Of a stretch of DNA of 64,000 nucleotides, positions 44,492 through 56,359 are shown piece by piece. The notes beneath the pieces are model-generated. The model saw only the letters and a list, made by a program, of their open reading frames with translations, was not told the origin of the DNA and did not search any database. Numbering within the stretch: position 1 is the first letter of the stretch; each line of letters starts with the position of its first letter. A program made the position numbers and the translations under genes. The DNA comes from Deroplatys truncata (Eukaryota > Arthropoda > Insecta > Mantodea > Mantidae): the NCBI GenBank assembly GCA_030765065.1, contig CM060983.1, positions 50,156,067 through 50,220,066 on the forward strand, written 5' to 3'.

Positions 44492-44735
44492 ACTTGTTCT
44501 ACTGCTTACCTATGGTAAGTAGGATAATTACTGTATTTCACAAAAAAGAATCTATGTCGAGATTTGGGTGAAAATACATGTTTTGAGGCTCCCTGATTCT
44601 AAAACAAGTATTTTTAAAAGAAAGTCCCTGTGTAGATGTGACAAGAATTTTCAATAAAATCCCCTCACTCAAACTAGCCCTTTACAATAACAGATTTTCG
44701 TTAAAACAATTTAAAATGACTACGACGAAAATAAA
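44492..44735 (-). repeat. HE-family hairpin half, diverged
   Basis: ACTTGTTCTACTGCTTACC and GGTAAGTAGGATAATTACTG form a variant hairpin. TGTCGAGATTTGGGTG and TGTTTTGAGGCTCCCTGATTC follow in order. Confidence 0.55.
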
Positions 44736-45373
44736 AAAATGTTGCGCTGCTATCACGCGACTATCTCTACTGTTATACAAACTATTGTTACAAACGCTTA
44801 TTCTTCATCAATTCATATTAATCGAGATAAACATTTGCAGAAACTACGTTGTTAATTTTCTTGAAGATGCAAGGGGAATTGGTAGGCTTTAAGCGATAGT
44901 CAAATATTTTAAGAGCTGATTGCTATGTGGCGCATTCCATTCTCCCATTTGAGAAAAAGTATAACTACTGGAAAATTCAAGCAAATAACAAGGAATACCT
45001 CGGAAATGGTCCACTGGACAAAAAAATGTATATGCCATAAATTGTATGCTTTAAACAGATCTACATTTTTGTGTACTAAATTTTTTGTCTATCTCTTTTG
45101 GGAACATTCCCAGAAAATTCAAGACATAAATTTTATTTACCATTAAAGTGTCTTAAAATATTGTATTTTAATCAAAATCGTTAGAGCCATTTTTGAGAAA
45201 ATAAAATTTTATGAAAAATGTTCCATGGAAATGTAGTTTGGGGTGGGGGAATTTCTTGAAAATCTTTGTATCGCATCTTTGAAAGATTCTGAACCTAAAT
45301 ACCAGGTTTGGTGCTTATCCGACTTTTCGTTTTTGAGTAATGCTGTACACAGCCACAGACACACTGACTTTTT

Positions 45374-46255
45374 ACTTTCTCTACTACGTATAGTAAGTAG
45401 GGGAAGTATTGCATTCCACCCAAAAATTCGATACCGAGATTTCACCGGAAATATATGTTTTGAGACCCACTGAATCCAAAAAAAGCATTTTTGGAAACAT
45501 GTCCGTGTGTGTGTCTGTGTGTGTGTCTGTGTGTCTGTGTGTGTGTCTGTGTGTGTGTCTGTGAACAGCATAACTCAAAAACGAACAGTCGGATAAACAC
45601 CAAGCTTGGTATTTAGGTTCAGTATCTTTCAGAGATACGACACGAAGGTTTTCAAGAAAATCCCCCCACCCAAGACTACCCTTTACATGGAACATTTTTC
45701 GAAAATTTTAATTTTCTCAAAAATGGCTCAAACGATTTTGATGAAAATATCATATGTTTAAGATAATGGCATGAGAAATGAAATGTATATCTCGAATTTT
45801 CTGGGAATGTCTCCAAAAGTATTCTTCATTGTGAACGACTTTTGCATAACTGGTAAACCATAAGAGATAGACAAAATTTTACTACACAAAAAATGTAGAT
45901 CGCGTTAAAATACACAACTTATGTCATATACATTTCTTTTGTTGAGTGAACCGTTTTCGAGATATTGCTTGTTATTTCCTTAAATTTTCCAATACTTATA
46001 CTTTTTCTCAAATGCGTTATTCATTTTTTTTATGTCCTGGACATGCAAAGAGAATGGAATGCGCCACATAGCAACCAACGTTAAAATATTTGACTATCGC
46101 TTAAAATCTAGCATATTCCCCTTGCATCTACATGTACATTACCAATAAGATTGACATCTCGATATCTCGATTAACATGAAGCATATGGAGAATAGGCGTT
46201 TGTAAAAATAGATTGTACAAGAGTAGAGAAAGTCATGTGAGTGTAACACATCAGA
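45374..46255 (-). mobile_element. HE-family element, complete (882 bp), nested
   Basis: Intact ends ACTTTCTCTACTACGTATAG and GAGTAGAGAAAGTCATGTG...ACACATCAGA. Close to 34110-34976 throughout, including a GT/CT microsatellite at 45508-45562. Confidence 0.78.
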
Positions 46256-46486
46256 TTTGTTTATGTCCTGGACATGCAAAGAGAATGGAATGCGCCACAT
46301 AGCAACCAGCGTTAAAATATTTTACTATGGCTTAAAACCTACCATATTCCCCTTGCATCTACAAGAAAATTACCAATAAGATTGACATCTCGATATCTCG
46401 ATTAACATGAAGCATATGGAGAATAGGCGTTTGTAAAAATAGTGTGTACAAGAGTAGAGAAAGTCATGTGAGTGTAACACATCAGA
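46256..46486 (-). repeat. HE-family far-end fragment behind a complete copy
   Basis: It starts at TTTATGTCCTGGACATGC and ends AACACATCAGA. It is thus the same part of the element that follows the nested copy at 36932-37108, but the matching hairpin half is absent. Confidence 0.65.
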
Positions 46487-46615
46487 TTTTTTTTCTAAAA
46501 ATGATTTCTTTTGGATTCAGGGTGCCTTAAACATGTATTTCCGGTGAAATCTCGGTATCGAATTTTTGGGTGGAATACAATACTTCCCCTGCTTACTATA
46601 CGTAGTAGAGAAAGT

Positions 46616-47160
46616 AAAAATAACGAAAGTATTGGAAAATTTAAACAAATAACAAGGAATACCTCGGAAATGGGTCACTCGAATATATATAACGAGCTCT
46701 ACATTTTTTGTGTAGAAAAATGTCTATCTCCTATGGTTTACCAGTTATGCAAAAGCCATTCAGAAAGAAGAGGACTTTTGGGAACATTCTCAGAAAATCT
46801 ATATAATATATATATTTTATGTCATGAGAATATCATATTTAATCAAAATCGTTGGGGCCATTTTTGAGAAAATCAATCTTTTCCAAGAATGTTCCATGTG
46901 AAGCGTAGTCAACCTTCTTGAAAATCTACGTGTCGCATCTTTGAAAGATACTGAACCTAAATACCAAGTTTGGTATTTATCCGACTTCGTTTTTGAGTTA
47001 TGTCGTTCACAGATACACACGGGCCTTTTTCTAACACAGCTTCATCTTTTCTTTTTGGATTCAGGGGTATCAAAACATGTAGGTATTTCCGGTGAAATCT
47101 CGGTATCGAATTTTTGGGTGGAATGTAATACCATCTCTATCTACAGGTGCGTGGTAGGGA
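46616..47160 (+). repeat. HE-family copy, hairpin half
   Basis: It starts AAAAATAACGAAAGTATTGG, just after the end of the preceding copy. The body follows, then GATTCAGGGGTATCAAAAC and a variant end CCATCTCTATCTACAGGTGCG. Confidence 0.6.
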
Positions 47161-47800
47161 AAAGAAAGGGGCAAGTGGAAAAAGAAGAAGGGGAAAGAAA
47201 CGAATAAAGGTAAACATGTAAGCAAAAGGAGGGTAACAGAATAAAGACGAAGCAGATTGGTTAGAATGTGATGAAGGAGAAATTATAAAGCAGAAGCAGT
47301 ATCAAGTTTGCCACATTATTATACATTATATCCGTTTCCGTCTCGCAAGTTTTGTCAAAGTTGGGGTACGTCTTGTTTTGGAACCACCGCCGAACCAAGT
47401 TCTCCAAGAACGACTGACTATGCAGTGCCTAGTTACTTCCAGACCAGCAGACTCGCATACACCGCGCCAGCTGCACCTCCCTGATAATGTCACTACACCC
47501 CCACCAGATGTTGCCCTCCGCGGTGACCCAGCAATCTCAGACAAATGACGCTCGCCCTCTTTCACAAAAATTATACTGCTTCAGTACAAAGCTATATCAG
47601 TGGACTGGTCGCCGTAACTCCCCTTACTTTCTTCTCTATGATTCCCGGTCTAATATCTAGACTTTTTCATCCATAGTATTGCTCCTGATAACCTGTACAT
47701 TGCTACAGCAACCAATCTAGGAAACAGAAGTATCTCTAACTGCGCATCTTATGCTTAAAAGTGAGAAGATGATTTGTTACGTTATTTGCACTACGCTTTG
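47161..47800. other. Unassigned spacer
   Basis: A purine-rich run at 47158-47215 is followed by a block with a 79-codon minus frame (47326-47565) and a similar plus frame, neither recognised. Confidence 0.25.
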
Positions 47801-47877
47801 GGCGTCAATTTCAAGTAGTTTGTATTGAAGGAGTTGTATTATATTTCAACTGTTGGGGAGCCGAACTTGAAGTTCGT

Positions 47878-48727
47878 TGCAACCGCACGTATAGTACCCA
47901 CTTTCCGATAGCCTTCGCCCCAAATGTACTTTCAGGTGGCCTTTTTTTTTTAAATATTATATATTTATGTTTGCCTCGGCTGCGTCAGTATTATTGCTAG
48001 AGACACGTTTCTCTTAGTAAGGTTGTGATGCAACAAGAATGTACGCTGACAAAGATTATAATTTTACTTCACTCCTTTTATTAATGCTTGACACGATTTA
48101 AATAACACTTCACTGATATAGAGAAATCTGTGAGATGTTTTTATTAAATACTTGCACTTTTTAATACGTAAACTATTTTCATCTCACAAGAATATGTATA
48201 ATACTTCTCGAGGACGTGTCTCGCATCCGGTTAAGATCACTGTTTACAGGCAACCGAATTCTAAATTTGTAAATATCTCTCCTTTTTAGTTTCTGATTGG
48301 CTAATCCTAGTCCAATAGAATACCTTCATTTAACTAAAGCTTTTTGTTGTTGATTGGCTATTTTATAAACTGTCACTAAAATTACATTATTGTTGCTCCA
48401 ATAATGACTAGTAGCATTATTAAACATTCTTACTCATTATTGCCTCAAGGTTACCTCATTGTTACCTCATTGTTAGCAGATTTTAACCTATTATTCTCAC
48501 AGCTCCTACATTATTAAATTACGTAATGCATTCTCATAACTTTATTGAACATGTATACAATAATATACAATAATATAAATATTTACAATGACTATAATGT
48601 ACACTTTTTATATATTGTTACATACACATATTGCTTTAAGGTGGGCTGTTATTGAATATAAATATATAAATATAAATATATATATAATTAGACTGAAAAT
48701 CATTTAAGTGTTAGAAATACTGCCTCA
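47878..48727 (-). mobile_element. LTR, family A, copy 4
   Basis: Read on the minus strand it starts TGAGGCAGTATTTCTAACAC at 48727 and ends ACTTCA at 47878, followed by AGTTCGGCTCCCCAACAG and, at 47810-47825, the reverse of a GACGCCC module. About 850 bp. No internal coding region. Confidence 0.65.
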
Positions 48728-48942
48728 AAAGGCAGAACAGGTTAACTGGGGCACACTGTTGCACCTTGTACTATACGTATATGATGTGCTTAAGATGCAG
48801 CCCTTAATGGAGCGGGGCTGCTTCTGTTGGTGCTGACAAAATCTAGCCCCACCCTCTAACAGCGTAACCACCTCTGTTTTTGGAGCATAATTCTGGCCAC
48901 TGGATTGGGAAAAAAATTACATTGAGTTTTATGTATGAACAC

Positions 48943-48965
48943 ACTTTAACTACTATGGTTCTTAG
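48943..48965 (-). repeat. SINE 3' end scrap
   Basis: ACTTTAACTACTATGGTTCTT is the reverse of the end of the SINE body at 5230-5252. Very short but nearly exact. Confidence 0.45.
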
Positions 48966-48974
48966 GGAGGGGTT

Positions 48975-49340
48975 CTAAGGTTCCTATCCCGCCAATGTTA
49001 GATATGCTGCATTCATGACCCATTTATATTAGAAACTATTTCAAGGTACCAAGCTGAAAGTTTAATAGGATGTAATAGGTAGATGACGTCTAAGTACACC
49101 GATCTACATTTACACAATAAGTTTCATTAAGGAAGATGGAATGCTGTTCTTAATTATGCCATCCTTTAATTAATACTATCTTTTTTTAAATAACCAACCA
49201 TGTTATTAACACTACAGTAGGCACACCTAGAGGTGAATTTTATCATCCTAAAATTTAATTCAGCTATCTTCAATAGTTTTTTGAGAAAAGGGTTCATTTC
49301 TGCCAGAAAATGTCATTCACAGAAAAACTGTTCAAAGCTA
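48975..49340 (+). repeat. Repeat C, copy 2
   Basis: It joins the parts seen separately at 39700-39975 and 42160-42225: CCCGCCAATGTTAGATATGCT, ACCATGTTATTAACACTACAG, ATCATCCTAAAATTTAATTC and CCAGAAAATGTCATTCACAG. It is the longest copy, so the order is the family's. Confidence 0.5.
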
Positions 49341-49624
49341 AAATTGGAAAGAAATAACCTCGCGTTAACTTTTGGAAAAAAATAAATCAATAGTTTGAGA
49401 ACACTTACCAGCGTGGTATAAAGTCACCTCTCTACTCCGAAGTAGAGAGTTATGTTTTTGGTTTGTTTTCAGTGAATTGGTGTAGAATTTGCAGTACGGA
49501 GTCAGAAGCTGTCCATTTTCCAAACTATATTAAAAAAAATGTTTTACCTACAATGGCAATTTTTGCCATTTTCAGATATGATCAAAAATGCAACATCGAG
49601 TATTCTTAATCATGAACATAATAT

Positions 49625-50137
49625 TGTAGCGTATGTGTGCGCATTGTCGCGACGGACAAATTATTGCTTTCTAGCATGACATTGTTGGGCATAATTATTT
49701 CGTTTGGGAGTTTGAATTTTGTCCGGCGCGGCATTTCTCTCCTCCTAATCAAGGGGATGAGGGCAAGTAACGTGACTAGTTTCTTTTCTTTGTCGAGTAG
49801 TGTCAGTCTAGTAGTAACGTGAGTCGAGTGTGTGTCTTCAGGGCGAGTGGTTGTAGAATGCGGTGTTTTCGTGTGAGTGTGGAGCATCTTCCTCCAATGT
49901 TTGCCTGTAATCTGTTGTGAACGATGTAGTGATACCAAGATAACTATATAATATACCATAGTAAATGTGAAATTAAGTGTATTTTGTTATGAATATCCCA
50001 CGCTTGCTTTAAATTTGTGCAGCTAAGTTCCTAGTCCTCTTGTTGCCACTACAGCTACGCTACCCAATGTTTATGCGGGGTTAACTACATTTAATATCCA
50101 GCTACAAAGCCTTTTGGCCTCACCCCGGTGTACAAGA
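49625..50137. mobile_element. Solo LTR, family S, copy 2
   Basis: Starts TGTAGCGTATGTGTGCGC and ends CCCCGGTGTACAAGA, with ATAT on both sides (49621-49624 and 50138-50141). It matches 8001-8531 along its length. The last bases (AGA for ACA) show one change from the expected CA end. Confidence 0.72.
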
Positions 50138-50489
50138 ATATTTTTCACAATTTGTGTATTTATGAAAACATTTTAACCTATATCCGTGCGGAAGAACAGT
50201 GGTTTTCAAGATTAGCCATACAATATACAGAAATGTACTCTTCGACTACTCATCGGTGAAAATATCAAAATGTGTCATTCTTGACCTATCAACTTCAAAT
50301 TTTATATTATAAATGGCTGGTACTCTACAAATAAAATACAAAATTTGGAACCCCTAAGTTATAACTGGCGCAAAACTTCTGGAATCGTGACCTTGATTGC
50401 CACCCCAGCTGCCGAGCCTAGAAATGGTTTATGTTTAGCTTAATCAACGAAAGCGATATAACACCTTTGCTTACTCACAGTGCGTAACA
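50138..50489. other. Unassigned spacer
   Basis: No feature recognised before the DDE transposon. Confidence 0.25.
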
Positions 50490-52200
50490 CATACAGTCTG
50501 CATAGAAAGTGTCCGCATCTTGAAATTTCAAAGAGAGCAGTACGTAAATAGTGCTTATTTTATATTTGTGATATTTATAACCATGGCTCCTACGTTTTCA
50601 AAGTTAAATGGTAAGGTATTACGTATTCAAAGCAGGGAAATAATTGCAAATGTCCTCGACTTCATGAAGCAAGAAGCAGATATGAAGGAAGAAAATATAT
50701 GTTTACCCGAGTTCCACAAAAGCCTTAAGAGAGTGAAAGAAAGAGTAGCCAAAGCAACTGGTGTTTCACTGAGTTCCGTTTCCAGATTTCTCAAAGATAA
50801 GAAAAACCATATGGATGAAAGAGTACCATTTGACACACCTGTGAAGAAACATAAGGTCCCTAAACGTATTACAAAAATAGACGATTTCGACAAATGCGTC
50901 ATTCGGTGCACGATTCACAATTTCTATGTGGAAGAAAAAACTGTGCCAACAATAAGCAGATTGCTCATCAATCTGAAAGATGTCATAAATGTTCAAGGTG
51001 GCACTACAAGTCTCAAATCTCGGCTATGGCACTGAATTTTGCAGTCTGATACTAACTTTCCAAATGACTATAATTTTATATGTACTTATATCAGCATAAA
51101 TTTTCAAGATGCTGCTACAAATCTCAGAAAAATTATAAAAGATTTAGGGTTTAAGTGGAAGAAAACGAAACCAAATAGAGTTCTAATAGAAAAGCACGAC
51201 ATACGATCTCAGCTGGAAGAGTACCTTACTCAGAGGTACAAATTAGAGGGTCAAACTATAGTGTATGAAGATGAGTCGTACATACACAGCAGTCATACAT
51301 CTAAAAGTTGAAGTGACGATAGCGAATTAGGTTTTCAGGCACCTGTTGCCAAAGGGCAAATACTTACTATCGTTCATGCTGTTCGTTCCAAATGCCCTTC
51401 TTTTACAAGTCGCAACAAAAAACAGGAGATTTTCATCATGAAATGAATACAGAAAATTACATGAAGTGGATCAACACCATGTTGATGCCTAATACTGGGT
51501 CTATTCTGGTTATCGACAATGCTTCACAATGTGGTAACACACAAATTGACAAACAATGTACCTCAAATTCCTTGAAAGAAGAAATAAAAACCTGGTTGCT
51601 TAGGCATAATATAACTTTTGATGAAAGCATGAGTAAAACAAATATAACTTAGTTAAAGCCAACAAATCCCTTCAGAAGTCATAACTCATAATACTTGGCC
51701 AGATATTAATACAACATCGCCATAATGACTGCCACCGTATCACCCAGATCTAAAACCAATCGAGTTAATCTGGGCTGATGTCAAAAACTGGGTGGCCTGC
51801 AGAAATATCACTTTTAAACTAAAAGATGTGGAGCAGTTATGTCGCCAGCGATTTGCAGAAATTGGAAGGCCAGAATGGGAAAATGTATATCGACATGTTG
51901 AATAAATTGAGAATCATTATTTAAAAAAATACGGAATTGCAGAAAATCAATTAGAAAAAATTCTCTTCCAGGATAATGGTGCAGAAAGTAGCGACAGCAG
52001 TGATGGCGGCAAAGATGTGAGTGATTCCGCAGAAGAGGAAGGGCTGTCAGGTGTGGAAGAACTGGAGGCAGATGGTTGACAGTGTTTTTATACTAAGGGC
52101 ATTTTACAGCGGTGGATTTAAATATACTGTATGTAAATATAGGTTTATCGTGTAGTGCAGTGCATAACCAGTGTGCGGATATTTGACAATGACTGTCCCA
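50490..52200 (+). mobile_element. Tc1/mariner-group (IS630-like) element
   Basis: The transposase relic at 50583-52079 is flanked by weakly matching inverted stretches: CAGTCTGCATAGAAAGTGTC/CGCA near 50491 and, inverted, CAGTCATTGTCAAATATCCGC near 52198. They share the outer ACAGTC and the inner TCCGCA with similar spacing. No TA duplication is certain. Boundaries are approximate. Confidence 0.5.
50583..52079 (+). pseudogene. DDE transposase with probable intron, inactivated
   Basis: The start is MAPTFSKLNGKVLRIQSREI at 50583. A helix-turn-helix region (VAKATGVSLSSVSRFLKDKK) follows. A GT-AG interval at 50998-51108 contains stops; leaving it out joins VINVQ to DAATNLRKI in frame, so it is likely an intron. 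The catalytic domain has YEDESYIHSSH (first Asp), VIDNASQCG (second Asp, with the usual following His lost) and HPDLKPIELIWADVK (Glu). This is the DDE_3-type endonuclease widely found in insects. The acidic tail DSAEEEGLSGVEELEADG ends at 52079. Damage: TGA in place of a Trp codon at ~51309, frameshifts near 51390 and 51650, and a TAA after RHVE. Intact copies would be ~430 codons. Confidence 0.75.
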
Positions 52201-53286
52201 CGCAATCCTGCAGCATGCAGACGACCGGTCACCTCTTGATCTGGTATGGAACTCGCTTCATAGCTGTCATTAAGATTTTCATGTGTCTAGAACTGTTGCG
52301 CCAGTTATAAACCGTCAATGAAAATTTAATTATTTCCTTAAATTATTTGTTTTATTATGCTCCTCGCGACAAAAGATTACAGGTTTCTGACTAAAAATTA
52401 AATTTCTGCACCATTAAACCATAATAGTGTTTTTTTGAATTCCATTTTTTGGAGGGAATAATCCTTAGTCTATAAAAATGTTCATATATTGATGTCATGC
52501 TTGTCTTACTATTTGCACTAAATATTATATAAAATATTTAATTTTAGAATTAATATGCATTATATAAAAATCCCAGGTCAGATTCTTTGTTCAGAAATTA
52601 TCCACCAATGTGAAACTTTCAGCAACATTGGTCGAGATTTGTATCACGTGGAACAATTTAAATACCAAGGTTTTGGAAAAAAAAGTATTCAAGAAAAAGT
52701 CTTTAAAATTTGAAGTATCAAGCAAGATACATGTCAACCTTTAAACTTCTGAATTACTTCATTAATATCATAAGTATTGGAATGTTCAAAGCAGAATATG
52801 AAACTAGTAATACAAGCAGAATATTACACTAGAAATCTAAAAATAGAAATTCTTGCCCACTTTTGGACAAAATTTCACCAATGGGTTGCTTAAAGGGGCT
52901 TTATCAACGATTTCTTCCACCACTACCACTGCTGTTTGAGTTTCACAATTTATAATCCACCATCAGGACACCGAGGTCTGCCAGCGAGAAAGGTAAAATG
53001 GAGTCGGTTAAAAGCAAGTGAAGCTAATTTGCAGTGTAACGAAGCCACTATATTAAATCATCGTAGGAAGGGAATTTTACAGGGAGGTTCCAGAGGGACC
53101 GGTCCACATCGACCGAGAAAAGTGTGTGCGCGTATGTGTGTTGGCTTGCAAGTGGGATTAAGGCTGAAAATCGCTCCCCCAGCTTTATGACGTTGTAATA
53201 AATATTTTAGAGTGCGGTTAACAGCTTCATAATCCGAACTGTAGCCGGATATCGATCGATTCACGTGGTAGCCTTCCCACGTTCGG
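52201..53286. other. Unassigned spacer
   Basis: AT-rich. An 84-codon frame at 52936-53190 contains GGSRGTGPHRPRK and has no relative I know. Confidence 0.25.
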
Positions 53287-54795
53287 TACCAAACTATCGG
53301 GATTTGCCGAGCACGAGTAGATAAAGCGTCTCTACGTGAGCATGGTATTCCTAGCTACAGGTTGTTCATGGAAGTGGATGTGTTCTCAGCTTGTGGGTCG
53401 TGCACCACAGTGGAATCTATCAAGTATCCATCAGATACTATCAGAAATTTGCTGGAGACTTGAAGACAAAACGTTTGTACGTGAGCATGGTATTGCTATG
53501 TTACAGGCTGTTTATGGAAGTGTATGTGTTCCCAACTTGTGCGTCAGTGTCACTGTGGAAACCTCAAGTATCCATCACAAACCAGCAGAGATTTGCTGGA
53601 GTCTTGAAGACTAAACGTTTGTACGTGAGCATAGTATAGTTGTGCTACAGGCTGTTCAAGGTAGTGTATGTGTTCTCAGCTTGTGGGTCAGTACTACTAT
53701 GGAATCTATCAAGTATCCATCACAAACTGCCAAAAATTTGTTGGAGTCTTGTAGACAAAACGTTCGTACGTGAGCATGGTAATTTTATGTTACAGGCTGT
53801 TCATGGAAGTGTATGTGTTCTGAACTTGTAGGTCAGCACCACTGTAAAAACTATCAAGTGTGCTTCACAAACTACCAGAGATTTGCTGGAGCCTTGAAGA
53901 CAAAACGTTTGCACGTGATGATAATGCTGTGTTACAGGCTGTTCATGGAAGTGTATGTGTTCTCAAGTCAGTGTCACTGTGGAATCTATCAAGTATCCGG
54001 CAGGAACTATTGGATACTTTCTGGAGTCTTGTAGAAAAAACGTTTGCATGTAAGCATGGTATTGTTGTGTTATACAGGCTGTTCATAGACATAAATGTGT
54101 TACAAACTTGTGGGTTAGTACCACTGTGGAATATATCAAGTATCTATCAGAAACTATCGCATAGCTTCTGGAGTCTTGTAGACAAAACATGTGTACGTGA
54201 GCATGATATTGCTATGTTACAGGCTGTTCATGGAAATTTCATTGTGGGTTAGTACCAATGTGGAATCTATCGAGTATCCATCAGAAACTATCAGATACTT
54301 TTTGGAGTCCTGTAGAAAAAACGTTTGCACGAGTATAATATTGCTGTGCTGTTGTTCATGGAGGTGGATGTGTTCTCAAATTCGGGTTGAGTACTATATG
54401 GAATCTATCAAATATACATTAGATACTATCAGGGATTTCCTTGAGTGTAGACGAAACGTATGTATGTGAGCATGATACTGCTGTGCTACAGTTGTTCATG
54501 GTGATGTGTGTATTCTCAACTTGTAGGTCAGCACCACTGAAAACTATCAAGTGTCCATCACAAACTACCAAAGGCTTATTGCAGTCTCGTAGACAACACG
54601 TTCGTATGTGAGCAGGATATTGCTGCACTACAAGACTGTTCATGGAAGTATACGTTTTTCAACTTGTAGGTCAGCACCACTGTAAAAACTATCAAATGTG
54701 CTTCACTAACTACCAGAGATTTGCTGGAGTCTTGAAGACAAAACGTATGTGCCTGAGCATAGTATTGTTATGTTAAGGCTCTTCAAGGAAGTGTA

Positions 54796-56050
54796 CACAT
54801 TCCAGTCATAGGTTCTGCCCTATGATTAAGTAGCGATGTGTCTTAAAATAAAAGACACAAAAATATATAACATGTATATTTTAATCCAGTGATGAAAATT
54901 TCTTACACTATAAGTCATTCAAAATGATCACTTCTGGCCTTTACACAGGGCCTCAATCTATTAGGCCAGTCTACTACTGCAGCATGGATGACATCTAGAG
55001 GAACTTTCTGCACTGCCTTTACGAGATCTCGCTTTAGAGATTCCAAACTGGAGTGAGGTTTAGCACAGGTTTATTCTCCAAGATATCCCAAAGTCTACAG
55101 TCCAGTAGGTTCAGGTCTGGGCTGCCAGAGGGCCAGTCTTCTGCTGCAATGAATTCTGGAATATGTGAGCTGGGGCTGAGACTGCTGAAAGACCTAATGG
55201 CTTCCATTGATGAGTGTGGTGTTCAAGCTCTCACAGTTGTCTCTAGGATGTCCTCTTGGTACTGTCTGGCTCCTGTTTTTACTCCTTGTTTCCAGAAATG
55301 GAGAGTTGATACTCCTTGATGTGACACTCCCCAACAAAACCATCACTGATGCTGGGTGATAGCCTCTCTGGACACGAGGGACTGATATTTTAGGTTCCTC
55401 TGAGCTCCGTGCATATATTTTATCAATTTGCTTATTGTACTTCTCCACCATGAACATTTTCTCATCTGTGAAGAGGATATTCTCATGGCCATTCTGAGCA
55501 TTCCACTGTAAGAGTCTCTTTGATCCTCTTAGTTTCAAGGTTAACAAATGTCCCACCGACCGTCGATAAGCTCTCATATGAAGGTCTTCTCTGATAATCC
55601 GAGACATGAATTGGGCGGATACATTAAACTCTCGGGCCTTATTTTTTACTTCCGGAGTGAGTTTCGACGTATTTGTTCTCTTACTGCTTTGACCGCTGTT
55701 AAAGTCCTCACGATACGTGGCCTGCCAGATCTTGATAAGTCTTCAATAGAGAAAGATTCAACGAATCTCTTGACAGTTCAGTAAATAAATTTAATGAAAT
55801 TTTCAGTCATTTTAACAACTTGAAAATTTCAGTAGGTTTCTTACCATACTTATAAAGAACAATCACTGCAATTCTGTTTTCATTTACACCCCATTCCATA
55901 TTTATTGCCTGACGTAGGAAACTACACAAGACAAATGTGTTTAGAATAATAACTCTGTTACCATGGTAACTTGTAGCAATACTATTAAATCATTTATTTT
56001 TAAGTTGTAGAGCTACAAACATAATGGATAAAACTTATGACTGGACTGTG
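54796..56050 (-). mobile_element. Tc1/mariner element inside the satellite
   Basis: Imperfect inverted ends (CACATTCCAGTCATAGGTT and, read inward from the right, CACAGTCCAGTCATAAGTT) lie between TA pairs at 54794-54795 and 56051-56052. Removing the 1255-bp element and one TA restores the satellite spacing across the join (54753 to 56154 becomes 144 bp). It carries one transposase frame on the minus strand. Confidence 0.88.
54915..55899 (-). pseudogene. Tc1/mariner transposase, inactivated
   Basis: The start MEWGVNENRIAVIVLYKYGK at 55899 is a helix-turn-helix. SGRPRIVRTLTAVKAVRE follows, with the GRPR hook between the two DNA-binding halves. The catalytic part has NILFTDEKMFMVEKYNKQID (first Asp), a motif that should read QQDSAPAH but reads QQSQPQL because the Asp codon appears deleted, and GSPDLNLLDCRLWDILE (third acidic position). 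The C-terminus RPCVKARSDHFE ends at 54915. Several frameshifts and stops lie in the N-terminal third and near 55190. At ~328 codons the length is normal. It resembles the insect group with FTDEK...VE..YN.Q..RIYA. Dead by loss of an active-site residue. Confidence 0.8.
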
Positions 56051-56359
56051 TATGTTTTCTCAATTTGTGGATCAGCACCACTGTGAAAACTATCAAGTGT
56101 GCTTCACAAACTAGCAGAGATTTTCTGGAGTCTTGAAGACAAAACGTGTGTACGTGAGCATGGTATTGCTGTGCAATAGATTGCTCATGAATATGGACGT
56201 GTTCTCATCTTCTGGGTCGAGTACTGCTGTGGAATCTATCCATCAGAAGCTATCAGAGATTTGCCGGAGTCTTGTAGACAAACCGTCTGGACGTGAGCAT
56301 TGCACACACTCACAAACATTCATACTTCCTGACTCTAGAGAGATGGGGAATAATTTATA

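Larger units (their letters stand above)
44739..46615 (+). mobile_element. HE-family element hosting inverted nested copies
   Basis: It starts TGTTGCGCTGCTATCACGCG (worn) and ACTATCTCTACTG, and runs to CACAGACACACTGACTTTTT at 45373. It resumes at ~46491 with TTTTCTAAAAATGATTTC and ends CTTCCCCTGCTTACTATACG...AGAGAAAGT at 46615. The insert lies within the T-run after the microsatellite. Confidence 0.7.
53287..56302. repeat. Satellite array, ~145-bp unit, ~14 units
   Basis: GTGAGCATGGTATTG recurs at 53336, 53481, 53625, 53770, 53915, then at 54050, 54197, 54330, 54466, 54608 and 54753, and after a transposon at 56154 and 56293. Most steps are 144-147 bp, with some of 133-142. Each unit carries CAGGCTGTTCATGGAAGTG, CTCAACTTGTGGGTCAG, CCACTGTGGAATCTATCAAG and GATTTGCTGGAGTCTTG. 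Frames across it are artefacts of repetition. The unit length is near a nucleosome repeat, as in many satellites, but no centromeric role can be shown. Confidence 0.88.

Noticed and set aside
47326-47565. 79-codon minus frame and matching open plus frame
   Set aside because: Open on both strands, GC-richer patch, no known domain.
53336-54469. Series of 73-130-codon frames in the satellite
   Set aside because: They arise because a 145-bp unit lacks stops in some frames; unit-length changes shift them.
53287-56302. CRISPR array
   Set aside because: Whole units repeat without unique spacers, units are ~145 bp, and the sequence is from an animal.
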